Positions 49,443-58,018 of a stretch of 64,000 nucleotides of DNA are shown here, piece after piece; position 1 is the first letter of the stretch, and each line of letters opens with the position of its first letter. The stretch lies in NCBI GenBank assembly GCA_000153385.1, contig CH672374.1, forward strand, positions 507,016 through 571,015. Reading direction: 5' to 3'. The notes below the pieces were generated by a model. The model worked only from the letters and a program-made list of their open reading frames with translations. It searched no databases and was not told the origin of the DNA. This DNA is from Flavobacteria bacterium BBFL7. Lineage in GTDB: Bacteria; Bacteroidota; Bacteroidia; Flavobacteriales; Flavobacteriaceae. Made by a program: the position numbers and the translations under genes.

Positions 49443-50630
49443 ATGAATATTCTTAATTTAATAGGGCGTGATCATCTTCTTTTCGAAAAAGATATCAAGC
49501 GTAATGAAAACGTTTTATCTCAGAGAGTTAGATCTAGCTCATTCCTTGTTCTCGGTGGAGCAGGTTCTATAGGTCAAGCTGTTGTAAAAGAAATATTTAA
49601 AAGAGATCCGCAAAAACTACATGTAGTTGATATTAGTGAGAATAATCTAGTAGAGCTCGTAAGAGATATTAGAAGTTCTTATGGTTATATAGATGGTGAT
49701 TTTCAGACTTTTGCTTTAGATATCGGGAGTTTGGAATATGATGCTTTTATAAATTCTGATGGCAAATATGATTACGTGTTAAATTTGAGTGCATTAAAGC
49801 ACGTAAGGAGTGAAAAAGATCCTTTCACACTTATGCGTATGATTGATGTGAATATATTTAATACTTATAAATCCATCCAGCAATCTGTCGAAAAAGGTGT
49901 TAAAAAATATTTTTGCGTATCAACTGATAAAGCCGCTAACCCTGTAAATATGATGGGTGCCTCTAAACGTATCATGGAGATGTTCATTATGAAGTCTAGT
50001 CAACAAATGAACATTTCCACAGCAAGATTTGCGAATGTTGCATTTTCTGACGGATCCCTATTGCACGGATTTAATAAAAGAATAGAAAAACTGCAACCAA
50101 TTGTAGCACCAACTGACGTTACAAGGTATTTTGTTGTGCCTCAAGAAGCAGGAGAATTATGTTTGATGTCTTGCTTATTAGGAGAAAATCGTGATATTTT
50201 CTTTCCAAATCTTGATCATGGTCTAGATTTAATATCTTTTGCAGATATAGCAGAAAATTATTTAAAGCAAAAAGGTTACGAGCCACATATGTGTTCAACA
50301 GAACAAGAAGCTAGGGATTTAATGAATACGCTCCCTCAAAAAGGAAAATGGCCATGTTACTTTACGGTTTCAGACACTACTGGAGAAAAATCATTTGAGG
50401 AATTTTATACAAATAATGAGACTATAGATCTTAACCGTTTTGAAAATCTGGGTATTATAAAAAATGAGTACATTCAAAATGATGATAAAATATCTCATTT
50501 TGAAGAGAAGATCAATGAAATGAAGAGCAATAGAGAGTGGGAGAAATCTGAAATTGTAGATTTATTCAAACAGATTTTACCAAATTTTAGTCATGAAGAA
50601 AAAGGTAAGTTTCTAGATAGTAAAATGTAA
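49443..50630 (+). CDS. legB: NDP-sugar 4,6-dehydratase, LegB-like
   Basis: This is the first committed step of the nonulosonate pathway, NDP-GlcNAc to the 4-keto-6-deoxy sugar. The 395-aa soluble protein has FLVLGGAGSIGQAVVKE (NAD site 37-47) and LSALKHVRSEKDP. The catalytic region is VSTDKAANPVNMMGASK, with S160, M171 and K175. Met replaces the usual Tyr of SDRs, as in the WbpM/CapD group. No N-terminal TM domain is present. A tail of about 120 residues is extra. The following legC-type gene supports LegB over a CapD function. Confidence 0.82.
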   Translation: MNILNLIGRDHLLFEKDIKRNENVLSQRVRSSSFLVLGGAGSIGQAVVKEIFKRDPQKLHVVDISENNLVELVRDIRSSYGYIDGDFQTFALDIGSLEYDAFINSDGKYDYVLNLSALKHVRSEKDPFTLMRMIDVNIFNTYKSIQQSVEKGVKKYFCVSTDKAANPVNMMGASKRIMEMFIMKSSQQMNISTARFANVAFSDGSLLHGFNKRIEKLQPIVAPTDVTRYFVVPQEAGELCLMSCLLGENRDIFFPNLDHGLDLISFADIAENYLKQKGYEPHMCSTEQEARDLMNTLPQKGKWPCYFTVSDTTGEKSFEEFYTNNETIDLNRFENLGIIKNEYIQNDDKISHFEEKINEMKSNREWEKSEIVDLFKQILPNFSHEEKGKFLDSKM

Positions 50631-50634
50631 TAAA

Positions 50635-51783
50635 ATGAGCAATTTTAATAATGTCATTGAAAAAATAAGAGAATTGTTCCATGAACCTAAAGAGTTTATT
50701 CCTCTACATGTACCTCACTTTTCTGGAAATGAAAAAAAATATGTTTCTGAGTGTATTGATTCTACTTTTGTTTCAAGTGTTGGTCAGTTTGTAAATGATT
50801 TTGAGAAATCTATTGCTGAGTTTACAGGTGCTAAGAGATGTGTGGTTTGTGTAAATGGAACTAATGCTTTACACCTTGCTATGATCGCAAGTGGTGTAAA
50901 AGAAAATGAGGAGGTTATTACACAGCCTTTAACATTTATTGCTACGGTCAATGCAATTTCCTATGCTCATGCAGTTCCTGTTTTTGTAGATGTTGATAAG
51001 GATACAATGGGTATGTCTCCAAAGTCATTGAAGGGTTTCTTGGAGGAGAATACTGAGATTAAGGATGGTGTCTGTATAAATAAGCTATCAGGTCGTAAAA
51101 TTAGTGCGTGTTTACCTATGCATACTTTCGGCCACGCGGCTCGCATAGAAGAAATTAAAGAAATTTGTGATGATTATCATATCACTTTGATTGAAGATGC
51201 TGCTGAGGCTATGGGAAGTATCTATCAAGGTAAACATCTGGGAACCTTTGGGTTGTTGGGAACTTTCAGTTTTAATGGTAATAAAACGATTACTACCGGT
51301 GGTGGTGGTGCAATAATCACAAATGATGAAGCATTAGCGGACAAATTAAAACATTTAAGTACACAGGCTAAAATCCCTCACAAATGGCGCTACGAGCACA
51401 ATGAAATAGGTTACAATTATAGAATGCCTAATATTAATGCGGCTCTAGGACTCGCACAAATTGAGAATTTAGATTATATTCTTAAGCAAAAAAGAAAACT
51501 TGCAAACTCTTATGAAAAATTCTTTGCATCACTTGATATTGATGTATTTACAGAAAGAGAGGATGAAAGTTCAAATTATTGGTTAAATGCAGTAATTTTA
51601 AAAGATAAAGAACAGCAGCAACTTTTTCTTACAGAGCTAAATGAAGCAGGAGTTATGTCTAGACCAATCTGGGAACTAATGACTGAAATGGTGATGTTTA
51701 AAGATTGCCTAAAAACTAATCTTGATAATGCGACTTGGTTATCACAGCGTGTTGTTAATATACCTAGTAGTGTTGTCAAATAA
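50635..51783 (+). CDS. legC: LegC-family PLP aminotransferase
   Basis: This enzyme aminates the 4-keto sugar produced by LegB. The 382-aa protein is of the DegT/DnrJ/EryC1/StrS fold. It has CVNGTNALHLAM, EDAAEAMGS (PLP ring aspartate region 187-193) and TFSFNGNKTITTGGGGAI. The PLP lysine is K217, preceded by N as in LegC. It begins 4 bases after legB and its 3' end overlaps the acetyltransferase start by about 11 bases, both signs of coupling. Confidence 0.9.
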   Translation: MSNFNNVIEKIRELFHEPKEFIPLHVPHFSGNEKKYVSECIDSTFVSSVGQFVNDFEKSIAEFTGAKRCVVCVNGTNALHLAMIASGVKENEEVITQPLTFIATVNAISYAHAVPVFVDVDKDTMGMSPKSLKGFLEENTEIKDGVCINKLSGRKISACLPMHTFGHAARIEEIKEICDDYHITLIEDAAEAMGSIYQGKHLGTFGLLGTFSFNGNKTITTGGGGAIITNDEALADKLKHLSTQAKIPHKWRYEHNEIGYNYRMPNINAALGLAQIENLDYILKQKRKLANSYEKFFASLDIDVFTEREDESSNYWLNAVILKDKEQQQLFLTELNEAGVMSRPIWELMTEMVMFKDCLKTNLDNATWLSQRVVNIPSSVVK

Positions 51784-52402
51784 GAATTTTTACATACTAG
51801 GCTATTCAGGTCATTCTTACGTTATTTTAGATTCGCTAACAAAACTAAACACGACAGTGTTAGGTTATTTTGATTTTAAAAAATGCAAAGATTCTTTAAA
51901 TTATTATAATTTAGACTATCTAGGAGATGAAAGACTCGTTGATCTAGATAACATTTCAAGTTCAAATTTCGTTTTTCCAAGTATAGGTGATAATTTAATT
52001 AGGAAAAATCTAGTTCAATTTATTGAAGAAAATAAACTTACTCAAACATCTATAATAGATCCACAAGCGATAGTATCTAATAAGGCTATCATAGAATCTA
52101 GTGTATATGTAGCTCCTGGTGCAATAATTAATAGTCGCGCCTTAATTAAAAAAGGTAGCATTGTTAACAGCGGTGCAACTGTAGAGCATGAGTGTCAAAT
52201 AGGAGAATTCAGTCATGTTGCTCCTAATGCTGTTTTGACAGGTAATGTGATAATTGGAAAAAATACTTTAGTGGGTGCTAATGCCGTAATTACACCAGGT
52301 GTTACTATAGGAAATAATGTAATAATTGGAGCTGGATCAGTTGTTACTAAGGATTTACCAGATAATAGCAAATGGGTTGGAAACCCTTTAAGAATGTTAT
52401 GA
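51773..52402 (+). CDS. NeuD/PglD-type sugar acetyltransferase
   Basis: The 209-aa left-handed beta-helix enzyme probably N-acetylates the 4-amino group made by LegC (the LegH role). The N-terminal Rossmann-like part begins NKNFYILGYSGHSYVIL. The hexapeptide repeats hold the catalytic His in NSGATVEHECQIG and the HVAPNAVLTGNV segment, as in PglD. A longer frame starts at 51722, but its first residues are a shifted reading of legC. TTG 51773 (or GTG 51770) gives the family N-terminus. Its stop overlaps the next ATG (ATGA). O-acetylation of the finished sugar is the alternative. Confidence 0.82.
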   Translation: MSNKNFYILGYSGHSYVILDSLTKLNTTVLGYFDFKKCKDSLNYYNLDYLGDERLVDLDNISSSNFVFPSIGDNLIRKNLVQFIEENKLTQTSIIDPQAIVSNKAIIESSVYVAPGAIINSRALIKKGSIVNSGATVEHECQIGEFSHVAPNAVLTGNVIIGKNTLVGANAVITPGVTIGNNVIIGAGSVVTKDLPDNSKWVGNPLRML

Positions 52403-53406
52403 AAAAAATAATTATTATAGCTGAGGCTGGTGTGAACCACAATGGCGATATAGAAACGGCAAAAGAACTTATTGATGTGGCAGCAGCTGCAAATGTAGAT
52501 TATGTAAAGTTCCAAACCTTTAAAGCAAATAAATTAGTTACTCAAAACTCTAAAAAAGCAGATTATCAAGTAGAGAATACTAATGATAATAATAGTCAGT
52601 TTGATATGCTTAAAAAGCTGGAGCTAACTAAGCAAATGCATTTAGATTTAATTGCACATTGTAAAAAAAGGAAAGTGAAGTTCTTATCTACTGGATTTGA
52701 TATAGACAGTCTTCTTTTTCTTAAAGAAATAGGAATAGAACTAGCTAAAGTCCCTTCAGGAGAACTAACTAACTTGCCTTATTTAAGGGCTATGGCTCAA
52801 AATTTCAAGGAAATTATTGTAAGTACTGGAATGGCTTCTATGGAAGAAGTTGTAGCGGCTGTAAATGTTATTCTTGAATGCGGTGTTTTAAAAGAGAACA
52901 TTACTGTTTTACATTGTAATACAGAGTATCCTACACCTATGAAGGATGTAAATTTACTAGCTATGCTAGACATCAGGAAAAAATTAGGTGTTGATATAGG
53001 TTATTCTGATCATACTTTGGGAATTGAGGTGCCGGTGGCGGCTACTGCTTTAGGTGCTACTGTTATTGAAAAACACTTTACTTTAGATAGGACATTACCT
53101 GGTCCAGATCATCGAGCATCCTTAGAGCCTGATGAGCTTAAAGATATGGTTCAATCCATAAGAAATATTGAACTTGCAATAAGTGGTTCTGGCATAAAAG
53201 AGCCTTCACCATCAGAGTTGAAAAATAAGCCAGTTGCTAGAAAAAGCATTGTAGCATTAACCTCAATTAAAAAAGGTGAAGAACTTACTGAGTATAATAT
53301 AGGTATTAAAAGACCTGGTACAGGAATAAGTCCTATGAAATGGGATGAAGTTCTAGGGACAGTAGCTGGAAAGAGTTATAATGTCGATGAATTAATAGAA
53401 CTGTAA
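52399..53406 (+). CDS. legI: N-acylneuraminate/legionaminate synthase
   Basis: The NeuB-family enzyme condenses a six-carbon amino sugar with phosphoenolpyruvate to form the nine-carbon acid. From ATG 52399 the protein is 335 aa. It starts MKKIIIIAEAGVNHNGD (metal/PEP barrel). KFQTFKANKLVT, VPSGELTNLPYL, LHCNTEYPTP and KHFTLDRTLPGPDH are classic NeuB blocks. A C-terminal antifreeze-like SAF domain ends the protein (KPVARKSIVALTSIKKGEEL). The frame open from 52372 adds nine residues over the previous gene. ATGA overlap with the acetyltransferase shows coupling. Confidence 0.93.
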   Translation: MKKIIIIAEAGVNHNGDIETAKELIDVAAAANVDYVKFQTFKANKLVTQNSKKADYQVENTNDNNSQFDMLKKLELTKQMHLDLIAHCKKRKVKFLSTGFDIDSLLFLKEIGIELAKVPSGELTNLPYLRAMAQNFKEIIVSTGMASMEEVVAAVNVILECGVLKENITVLHCNTEYPTPMKDVNLLAMLDIRKKLGVDIGYSDHTLGIEVPVAATALGATVIEKHFTLDRTLPGPDHRASLEPDELKDMVQSIRNIELAISGSGIKEPSPSELKNKPVARKSIVALTSIKKGEELTEYNIGIKRPGTGISPMKWDEVLGTVAGKSYNVDELIEL

Positions 53407-54560
53407 TGAAAATAGCTGTAGCTACCGGTACAAGAGCAGATTTTGGCTTGCTTAGACCTTTAATGCAAGAATTAAAAGATGATAGTTTCTTTAAACTATC
53501 TGTTTGGGTTACGGCTATGCATTTATCTGATCGATTTGATAATACAATTAATGAAATTACAAATGCAGGATTTGAAATCGATCATAAAATTCCTTGTTTG
53601 GAAGATGATGACGATAGTGTTGCGATAAGTAAAACTATCTCTAATGCTATAGACGGTTTTGCAGAAGTAATAGAAGAGGAAAAGCCAGACTTCCTTGTTA
53701 TTTTAGGTGATAGAACAGAAATGCTAGGAGCGGCCATCGCTGCTACTGTTGCAACCATTCCTATTATTCATATTCATGGAGGAGAAACCACTATAGGAGC
53801 ATACGATGAAAGTATAAGGCATAGCATTACTAAAATGAGCTACCTACATTTTACAGCTGCAACTGATTATAGCAATAGAGTGATACAGCTAGGAGAGCAT
53901 CCTAGCCGTGTATTTAATGTGGGTGCTATAGGCATAGATTCCATTAAAAACCTACCTTTATTAAGTAAAGAAGAATTAGAAGAAAATTTAAAATTTAAAT
54001 TTAGAAAAAGAAATATATTAATAACGTTTCATCCGGTAACATTAGAATCATCAAGCGCTGAGGAGCAATTTGAAACAATTTTAAAAGCACTAGATGAACT
54101 TGAAGATACTTATTTGATTTTCACACATGCAAACTCTGATAAAAACGGAAAGGTTATTAATGAAATGATAGAAGAGTACACCGCATCGAATAAAGACAAA
54201 TCTTTAAGTGTTATATCTTTAGGTCAGGTGCGGTATTTCAGTATGTTGAAGTTTGTAGACATTGTTTTAGGTAATAGTTCTAGTGGTATTCTAGAAGTAC
54301 CTTATTTTAATATACCTACCATAAACATAGGCGATCGTCAGACTGGACGATTAATGTCTCAAAGTGTTATTCAGTGTTCAAATAAATATGAGGATATCCA
54401 AAAAGCTTTAAATTTGAGTTTAGATTCCGCTTTCGCGAAAGCGATACAAAAGCAACCACTTATTTACGGTAATGGCACCGCTACGCAACAAATCATAAAG
54501 GTTTTAAAGAATTATACAAAAGCATCATTAAAGAAACCATTTTATGATTTACCAAAATAA
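53406..54560 (+). CDS. legG: Hydrolysing NDP-sugar 2-epimerase (LegG/NeuC-like)
   Basis: This enzyme epimerises and releases the diacetamido-sugar from its nucleotide to feed LegI. The 384-aa GT-B-like fold protein has ATGTRADFGLLRPLMQEL, VILGDRTEMLGAAIAA, HIHGGETTIGAYDESIRHSITKMS (residues about 123-146) and VLGNSSSGILEVPYF. Residues A342-A346 (AFAKA), near the C-terminus, derive from an iterated palindrome. It overlaps legI by one base (TAATG). NeuC proper, acting on UDP-GlcNAc, is excluded only by context. Confidence 0.9.
   Translation: MKIAVATGTRADFGLLRPLMQELKDDSFFKLSVWVTAMHLSDRFDNTINEITNAGFEIDHKIPCLEDDDDSVAISKTISNAIDGFAEVIEEEKPDFLVILGDRTEMLGAAIAATVATIPIIHIHGGETTIGAYDESIRHSITKMSYLHFTAATDYSNRVIQLGEHPSRVFNVGAIGIDSIKNLPLLSKEELEENLKFKFRKRNILITFHPVTLESSSAEEQFETILKALDELEDTYLIFTHANSDKNGKVINEMIEEYTASNKDKSLSVISLGQVRYFSMLKFVDIVLGNSSSGILEVPYFNIPTINIGDRQTGRLMSQSVIQCSNKYEDIQKALNLSLDSAFAKAIQKQPLIYGNGTATQQIIKVLKNYTKASLKKPFYDLPK
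54428..54443. repeat. Iterated palindrome copy 12 (in legG-like gene)
   Basis: Full 16-bp CGCTTTCGCGAAAGCG, read A-F-A-K-A at 342-346. It is 7.75 kb from copy 11, the widest gap in the window. Confidence 0.95.
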
Positions 54561-54566
54561 TAATTT

Positions 54567-55610
54567 ATGGATTTGAATCAAATCACAATAGAGTCAAAAG
54601 CGACCATATTAGACGCGCTTAACAAGCTTAATCAAGTAAGGAAAGTGAGTAGGCTCATCCTATTTGTTAAAAATGAGAATGGTAAAATTATAGGTTCAGT
54701 TACAGATGGAGATATAAGAAGATCACTAGCTCTCGATCAAGATCTTAATAAGTCTGTTGAAGAAGTGTGTTTTAAACAGTTTGTGCATCATATAGAAAAT
54801 GGAGATTTTATAGATCTTTCTGTTTATAGAGAACAAAATATTAAAATATTACCTGTTCTTAATAATGATAAAACTTTATCTAGAATATTAGATCTAGAAA
54901 TCACTAAGTCTACTCTACCTCTTGAGTGTATGATTATGGCTGGTGGAAGAGGAAAAAGATTAAGCCCATTAACAGATAGTATACCTAAACCCATGTTACC
55001 ACTAGGTGATAAGCCTATAATCGAGCATAATATAGACCGCTTGATAAGTTTTGGGATTCAAAAAATCTATATATCTGTAAAATACCTAGGAGAGCAGCTT
55101 GAGGCTTATTTTGGCGATGGCTCTTCAAAGGGAATACAAATTGAATACATTTGGGAAGATGAACCTCTGGGAACGGCAGGAGCTTTGAAACTGGTTGATA
55201 AATTTAATACAGACTATGTGCTGTTAATGAATAGTGATTTGTTTACTAGTGTTAACTTTGAAGAGATGTACCTACAATTACTTCAAGAAAATGCAGACAT
55301 GGTAGTTGCTTCTACAGAATATAAAGTTGATGTGCCTTATGCTGTTTTTGAAACAGATGGTAACAAGGTAAAAGCTTTTAAAGAAAAGCCTTCATACATT
55401 TATCAATCTAATGCTGGTATATATATCTTAAAAAGATCATTGATTGATCAAATGACTAAAAATGAATACTGTGACATTACCGATGTAATGGAAAAGTTAG
55501 TTCAAGATGGTGGTAAATTAGTTTATGATCCCATCTTAGGATTTTGGATAGATATAGGTAAACCGTCTGATTATAAACAAGCTCAAGAATTTATTAAACA
55601 TTTTAAGTAA
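54567..55610 (+). CDS. ptmE: CBS-domain sugar-1-phosphate nucleotidyltransferase (PtmE-like)
   Basis: It activates an aminosugar-1-phosphate, in the Campylobacter legionaminate pathway with GTP. The 347-aa protein has two N-terminal CBS repeats (about 1-115; IIGSVTDGDIRRSL, ILPVLNNDKTLSRIL). They are followed by a nucleotidyltransferase domain with MIMAGGRGKRLSPLTDSIPKPML, LLMNSDLF and FWIDIGKPSDY. The fused CBS pair is characteristic of PtmE and suggests adenylate or nucleotide control. GTP use is inferred from homologs, not visible. The gene begins 6 bases after legG. Confidence 0.85.
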   Translation: MDLNQITIESKATILDALNKLNQVRKVSRLILFVKNENGKIIGSVTDGDIRRSLALDQDLNKSVEEVCFKQFVHHIENGDFIDLSVYREQNIKILPVLNNDKTLSRILDLEITKSTLPLECMIMAGGRGKRLSPLTDSIPKPMLPLGDKPIIEHNIDRLISFGIQKIYISVKYLGEQLEAYFGDGSSKGIQIEYIWEDEPLGTAGALKLVDKFNTDYVLLMNSDLFTSVNFEEMYLQLLQENADMVVASTEYKVDVPYAVFETDGNKVKAFKEKPSYIYQSNAGIYILKRSLIDQMTKNEYCDITDVMEKLVQDGGKLVYDPILGFWIDIGKPSDYKQAQEFIKHFK

Positions 55611-55641
55611 ATTATAAATTTAATTAAGTTAGAGACTAAAT

Positions 55642-56364
55642 ATGAATATATTAATTACTTTATGCGCAAGAGGTGGTTCTAAGGGAATTCCTGATAAAAA
55701 TATAAAATTGATGGTAGGTAGGCCCTTGATTTATTATTCTTTAAAAACAGCTCACAATTTTGCTTACAAACATAAGGCAGATATAATTTTGTCAACAGAT
55801 TCTGACAGGATAAAGAATAAAGTTGTTAGTTTAGGTCTAGATAGTATTGATGTAAGTTATTCAAGGCCAGATTTTCTAGCAACGGATAATGCTGGCAAAA
55901 TTGATGTCATTGTAGATGTCAAAAATTATGCTGAACGAACTCAAAATAAATTATATGATTATGTAATAGATTTAGATGTAACATCGCCTTTAAGAACTCT
56001 TGAAGATTTGGAACAAGCATTACTGTTATTAAAAAATTCAAATGCTCATAACATTTTTTCAGTTAATGTGGCTGAAAGAAATCCTTATTTTAACATGGTG
56101 GAGAAAAATCAAGATGGATACTATGGGTTGTCTAAGCAAGCCAATTACTCCACTAGACAGTCAGCTCCACATGTTTATGATATGAACGCTTCGTTTTATA
56201 TCTATTCAAAATCATTTTTCGACAATAAATGTAAATCAGCTATAACTGACCAGAGTTTAATATTTGAAATGAATCATATTTGTTTTGATTTAGATCACCC
56301 TAAGGATTTTGATTACATGGAGTACTTGTTGTCTAATAATAAATTAGATTTTAAACTAGATTAA
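55642..56364 (+). CDS. legF: CMP-nonulosonate cytidylyltransferase (LegF/NeuA-like)
   Basis: It makes the CMP-activated nine-carbon sugar used by glycosyltransferases. The 240-aa protein has the NeuA signature ITLCARGGSKGIPDKNIKLM (residues 5-24 approximately), LSTDSDRI, VIDLDVTSPLRTLEDLEQAL and FSVNVAERNPYFNM. No esterase domain is fused. It overlaps the next gene by one base (TAATG). CMP-legionaminate is favoured over CMP-Neu5Ac because of LegB/LegC/PtmE next to it. Confidence 0.9.
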   Translation: MNILITLCARGGSKGIPDKNIKLMVGRPLIYYSLKTAHNFAYKHKADIILSTDSDRIKNKVVSLGLDSIDVSYSRPDFLATDNAGKIDVIVDVKNYAERTQNKLYDYVIDLDVTSPLRTLEDLEQALLLLKNSNAHNIFSVNVAERNPYFNMVEKNQDGYYGLSKQANYSTRQSAPHVYDMNASFYIYSKSFFDNKCKSAITDQSLIFEMNHICFDLDHPKDFDYMEYLLSNNKLDFKLD

Positions 56365-57266
56365 TGCGAGTATTAATAATAGGGTTAGGTTCTATAGCTA
56401 AAAAGCATATCACTGCTTTGAGAATTATTAATTCTTCAGTTGAAATATATGCGTTAAAAAGATCTGAATCTGAAGAAAAAGATGGGATAAAGAACATCTA
56501 TTCGTTGACGGATATTCAAGAATTATCATTTCAATTTATAATTATTTCTAATCCTACAAATATTCATTTTAAAACGCTTAAAGAGGTATATCAATATAAT
56601 ATTCCTTTGTTTATAGAAAAACCTTTGTTTAGTGTAAAGGGAAAAGAAGAGAAACAACTGGTTGAGTTAATTGAAGATAATAATTCAACTTATGTAGCTT
56701 GTAATTTGAGATTTCACAAAGGGATAAAGAAAATAAGAGAATTACTTAATGACTGTCGTATTGAAGAAGTAAATAGCTATTGTGGTTCATATTTACCGGA
56801 CTGGAGACCTGGAGTTGATCTCAAGAATGTATACAGTGCTAATAAAGAACAAGGTGGTGGTGTACATATAGATTTAATACATGAGTTGGATTATATTTAT
56901 TGGATTTTTGGATTGCCTATTAGTAAAAAGTGCTTTTTTAGTAATAATTCATCTCTGAATATCACGGCATATGACTACGCTAATTATCTATTTAATTATG
57001 ATAGTTTTAATGTCAATATCGTTTTGAACTATTATAGAAGAGATGCTAAGAGAACCTTTGAAGTTATAACAAATAATGGGACTTATCTACTGAATTTACT
57101 CGAAAACAAAATTTTATTTAATAATGAAGTTATATATTCTGAAGATCAAGAAGTAATGGATATGTATGTAGATCAAATGAATTTCTTTATTAAAAATGCG
57201 TTAAACAAAAAAAATACTTTTAACACAATCCAAGAAGGATATAAAGTTTTAGACTTATGCTTTTAA
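56364..57266 (+). CDS. Gfo/Idh/MocA-family oxidoreductase (PtmF-like)
   Basis: A 300-aa protein. The N-terminal NAD(P) fold (MRVLIIGLGSIAKKHITAL) is followed by the EKPLF motif (FIEKPLFS) characteristic of the family. HIDLIHELDYIYWIFG is in the substrate domain with a likely catalytic His. Its place between the CMP-transferase and an SDR matches the ptmB-ptmF-ptmA gene order I recall from Campylobacter. There the pair is proposed to supply the dedicated glucosamine phosphate. The coding sequence is more AT-rich than the core genes. It overlaps the next gene by 10 bases. Confidence 0.78.
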   Translation: MRVLIIGLGSIAKKHITALRIINSSVEIYALKRSESEEKDGIKNIYSLTDIQELSFQFIIISNPTNIHFKTLKEVYQYNIPLFIEKPLFSVKGKEEKQLVELIEDNNSTYVACNLRFHKGIKKIRELLNDCRIEEVNSYCGSYLPDWRPGVDLKNVYSANKEQGGGVHIDLIHELDYIYWIFGLPISKKCFFSNNSSLNITAYDYANYLFNYDSFNVNIVLNYYRRDAKRTFEVITNNGTYLLNLLENKILFNNEVIYSEDQEVMDMYVDQMNFFIKNALNKKNTFNTIQEGYKVLDLCF

Positions 57267-58018
57267 ATGATAAAATAATTGTAATTACTGGAGGAGCTGG
57301 TTTATTAGGGGCTGACTTTTGTCAGAAGGTCGTTGAAAATGGCGGTATAGCAATCATGGCTGAGTACAACACTGAACTTGCAAATGAAGTGAAAAATAAA
57401 ATAGCTAGTGATAGGTTATTTGTGGAAGAGATGGATATAACGTCCAAAAATTCTATTCAAGAATTGATTAATAAATTACATTCAAGACATGGTAGAATAG
57501 ATGCTCTAGTTAATAGTGCATACCCCAGAAATGAAAATTACGGTAAACATTTCTTTGATGTAGATTATTCTGATTTCTGCGATAATTTAGGAATGAATTT
57601 AGGGGGCTATTTTTTATCATCTCAATTATTTTCAAAATATTTTTATGGGCAAGGTAGCGGTAATATTGTGAATATTTCTTCAATTTATGGAGTAGTGGCT
57701 CCACGATTTGAGGTATATGATAATACTCCTATGACAATGCCGGTAGAATACGCGGCCATAAAATCGGGCTTGATTCATCTTACTAAATATATGGCAAAAT
57801 ATTTTAAAGGTAAAAATATTAGAGTCAATTCTATTTCTTTAGGTGGTTTAGTTGATGGTCAACCGACTGAATTTCTAACTTCATATAAACAGTTCTGTTT
57901 AAATAAAGGGATGCTGGATGCAAAGGATATTTCAGGAACTTTATTGTTTTTATTATCTGAATTATCAGAGTATATTAATGGTCAGAATGTAATAATTGAT
58001 GATGGATTTACTCTTTAA
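57257..58018 (+). CDS. Short-chain dehydrogenase (PtmA-like)
   Basis: A 253-aa classical SDR. The nucleotide-binding motif is VITGGAGLLGADFCQ (TGxxxGxG), VNSAYP replaces the NNAG motif, and ISSIYG supplies Ser. The catalytic VEYAAIKSGLIHL has the YxxxK pair, and RVNSISLGG follows. It resembles the PtmA group of nonulosonate loci. The 10-base overlap with the MocA gene and 23-base overlap of its end with the next frame show a tightly packed operon. Confidence 0.82.
   Translation: MLLNDKIIVITGGAGLLGADFCQKVVENGGIAIMAEYNTELANEVKNKIASDRLFVEEMDITSKNSIQELINKLHSRHGRIDALVNSAYPRNENYGKHFFDVDYSDFCDNLGMNLGGYFLSSQLFSKYFYGQGSGNIVNISSIYGVVAPRFEVYDNTPMTMPVEYAAIKSGLIHLTKYMAKYFKGKNIRVNSISLGGLVDGQPTEFLTSYKQFCLNKGMLDAKDISGTLLFLLSELSEYINGQNVIIDDGFTL

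Noticed and set aside
51722-51772. Longer N-terminus of the NeuD-type acetyltransferase
   Set aside because: The extra residues are a shifted reading of the end of legC, and the family fold begins at NKNFYILGYSGHS.
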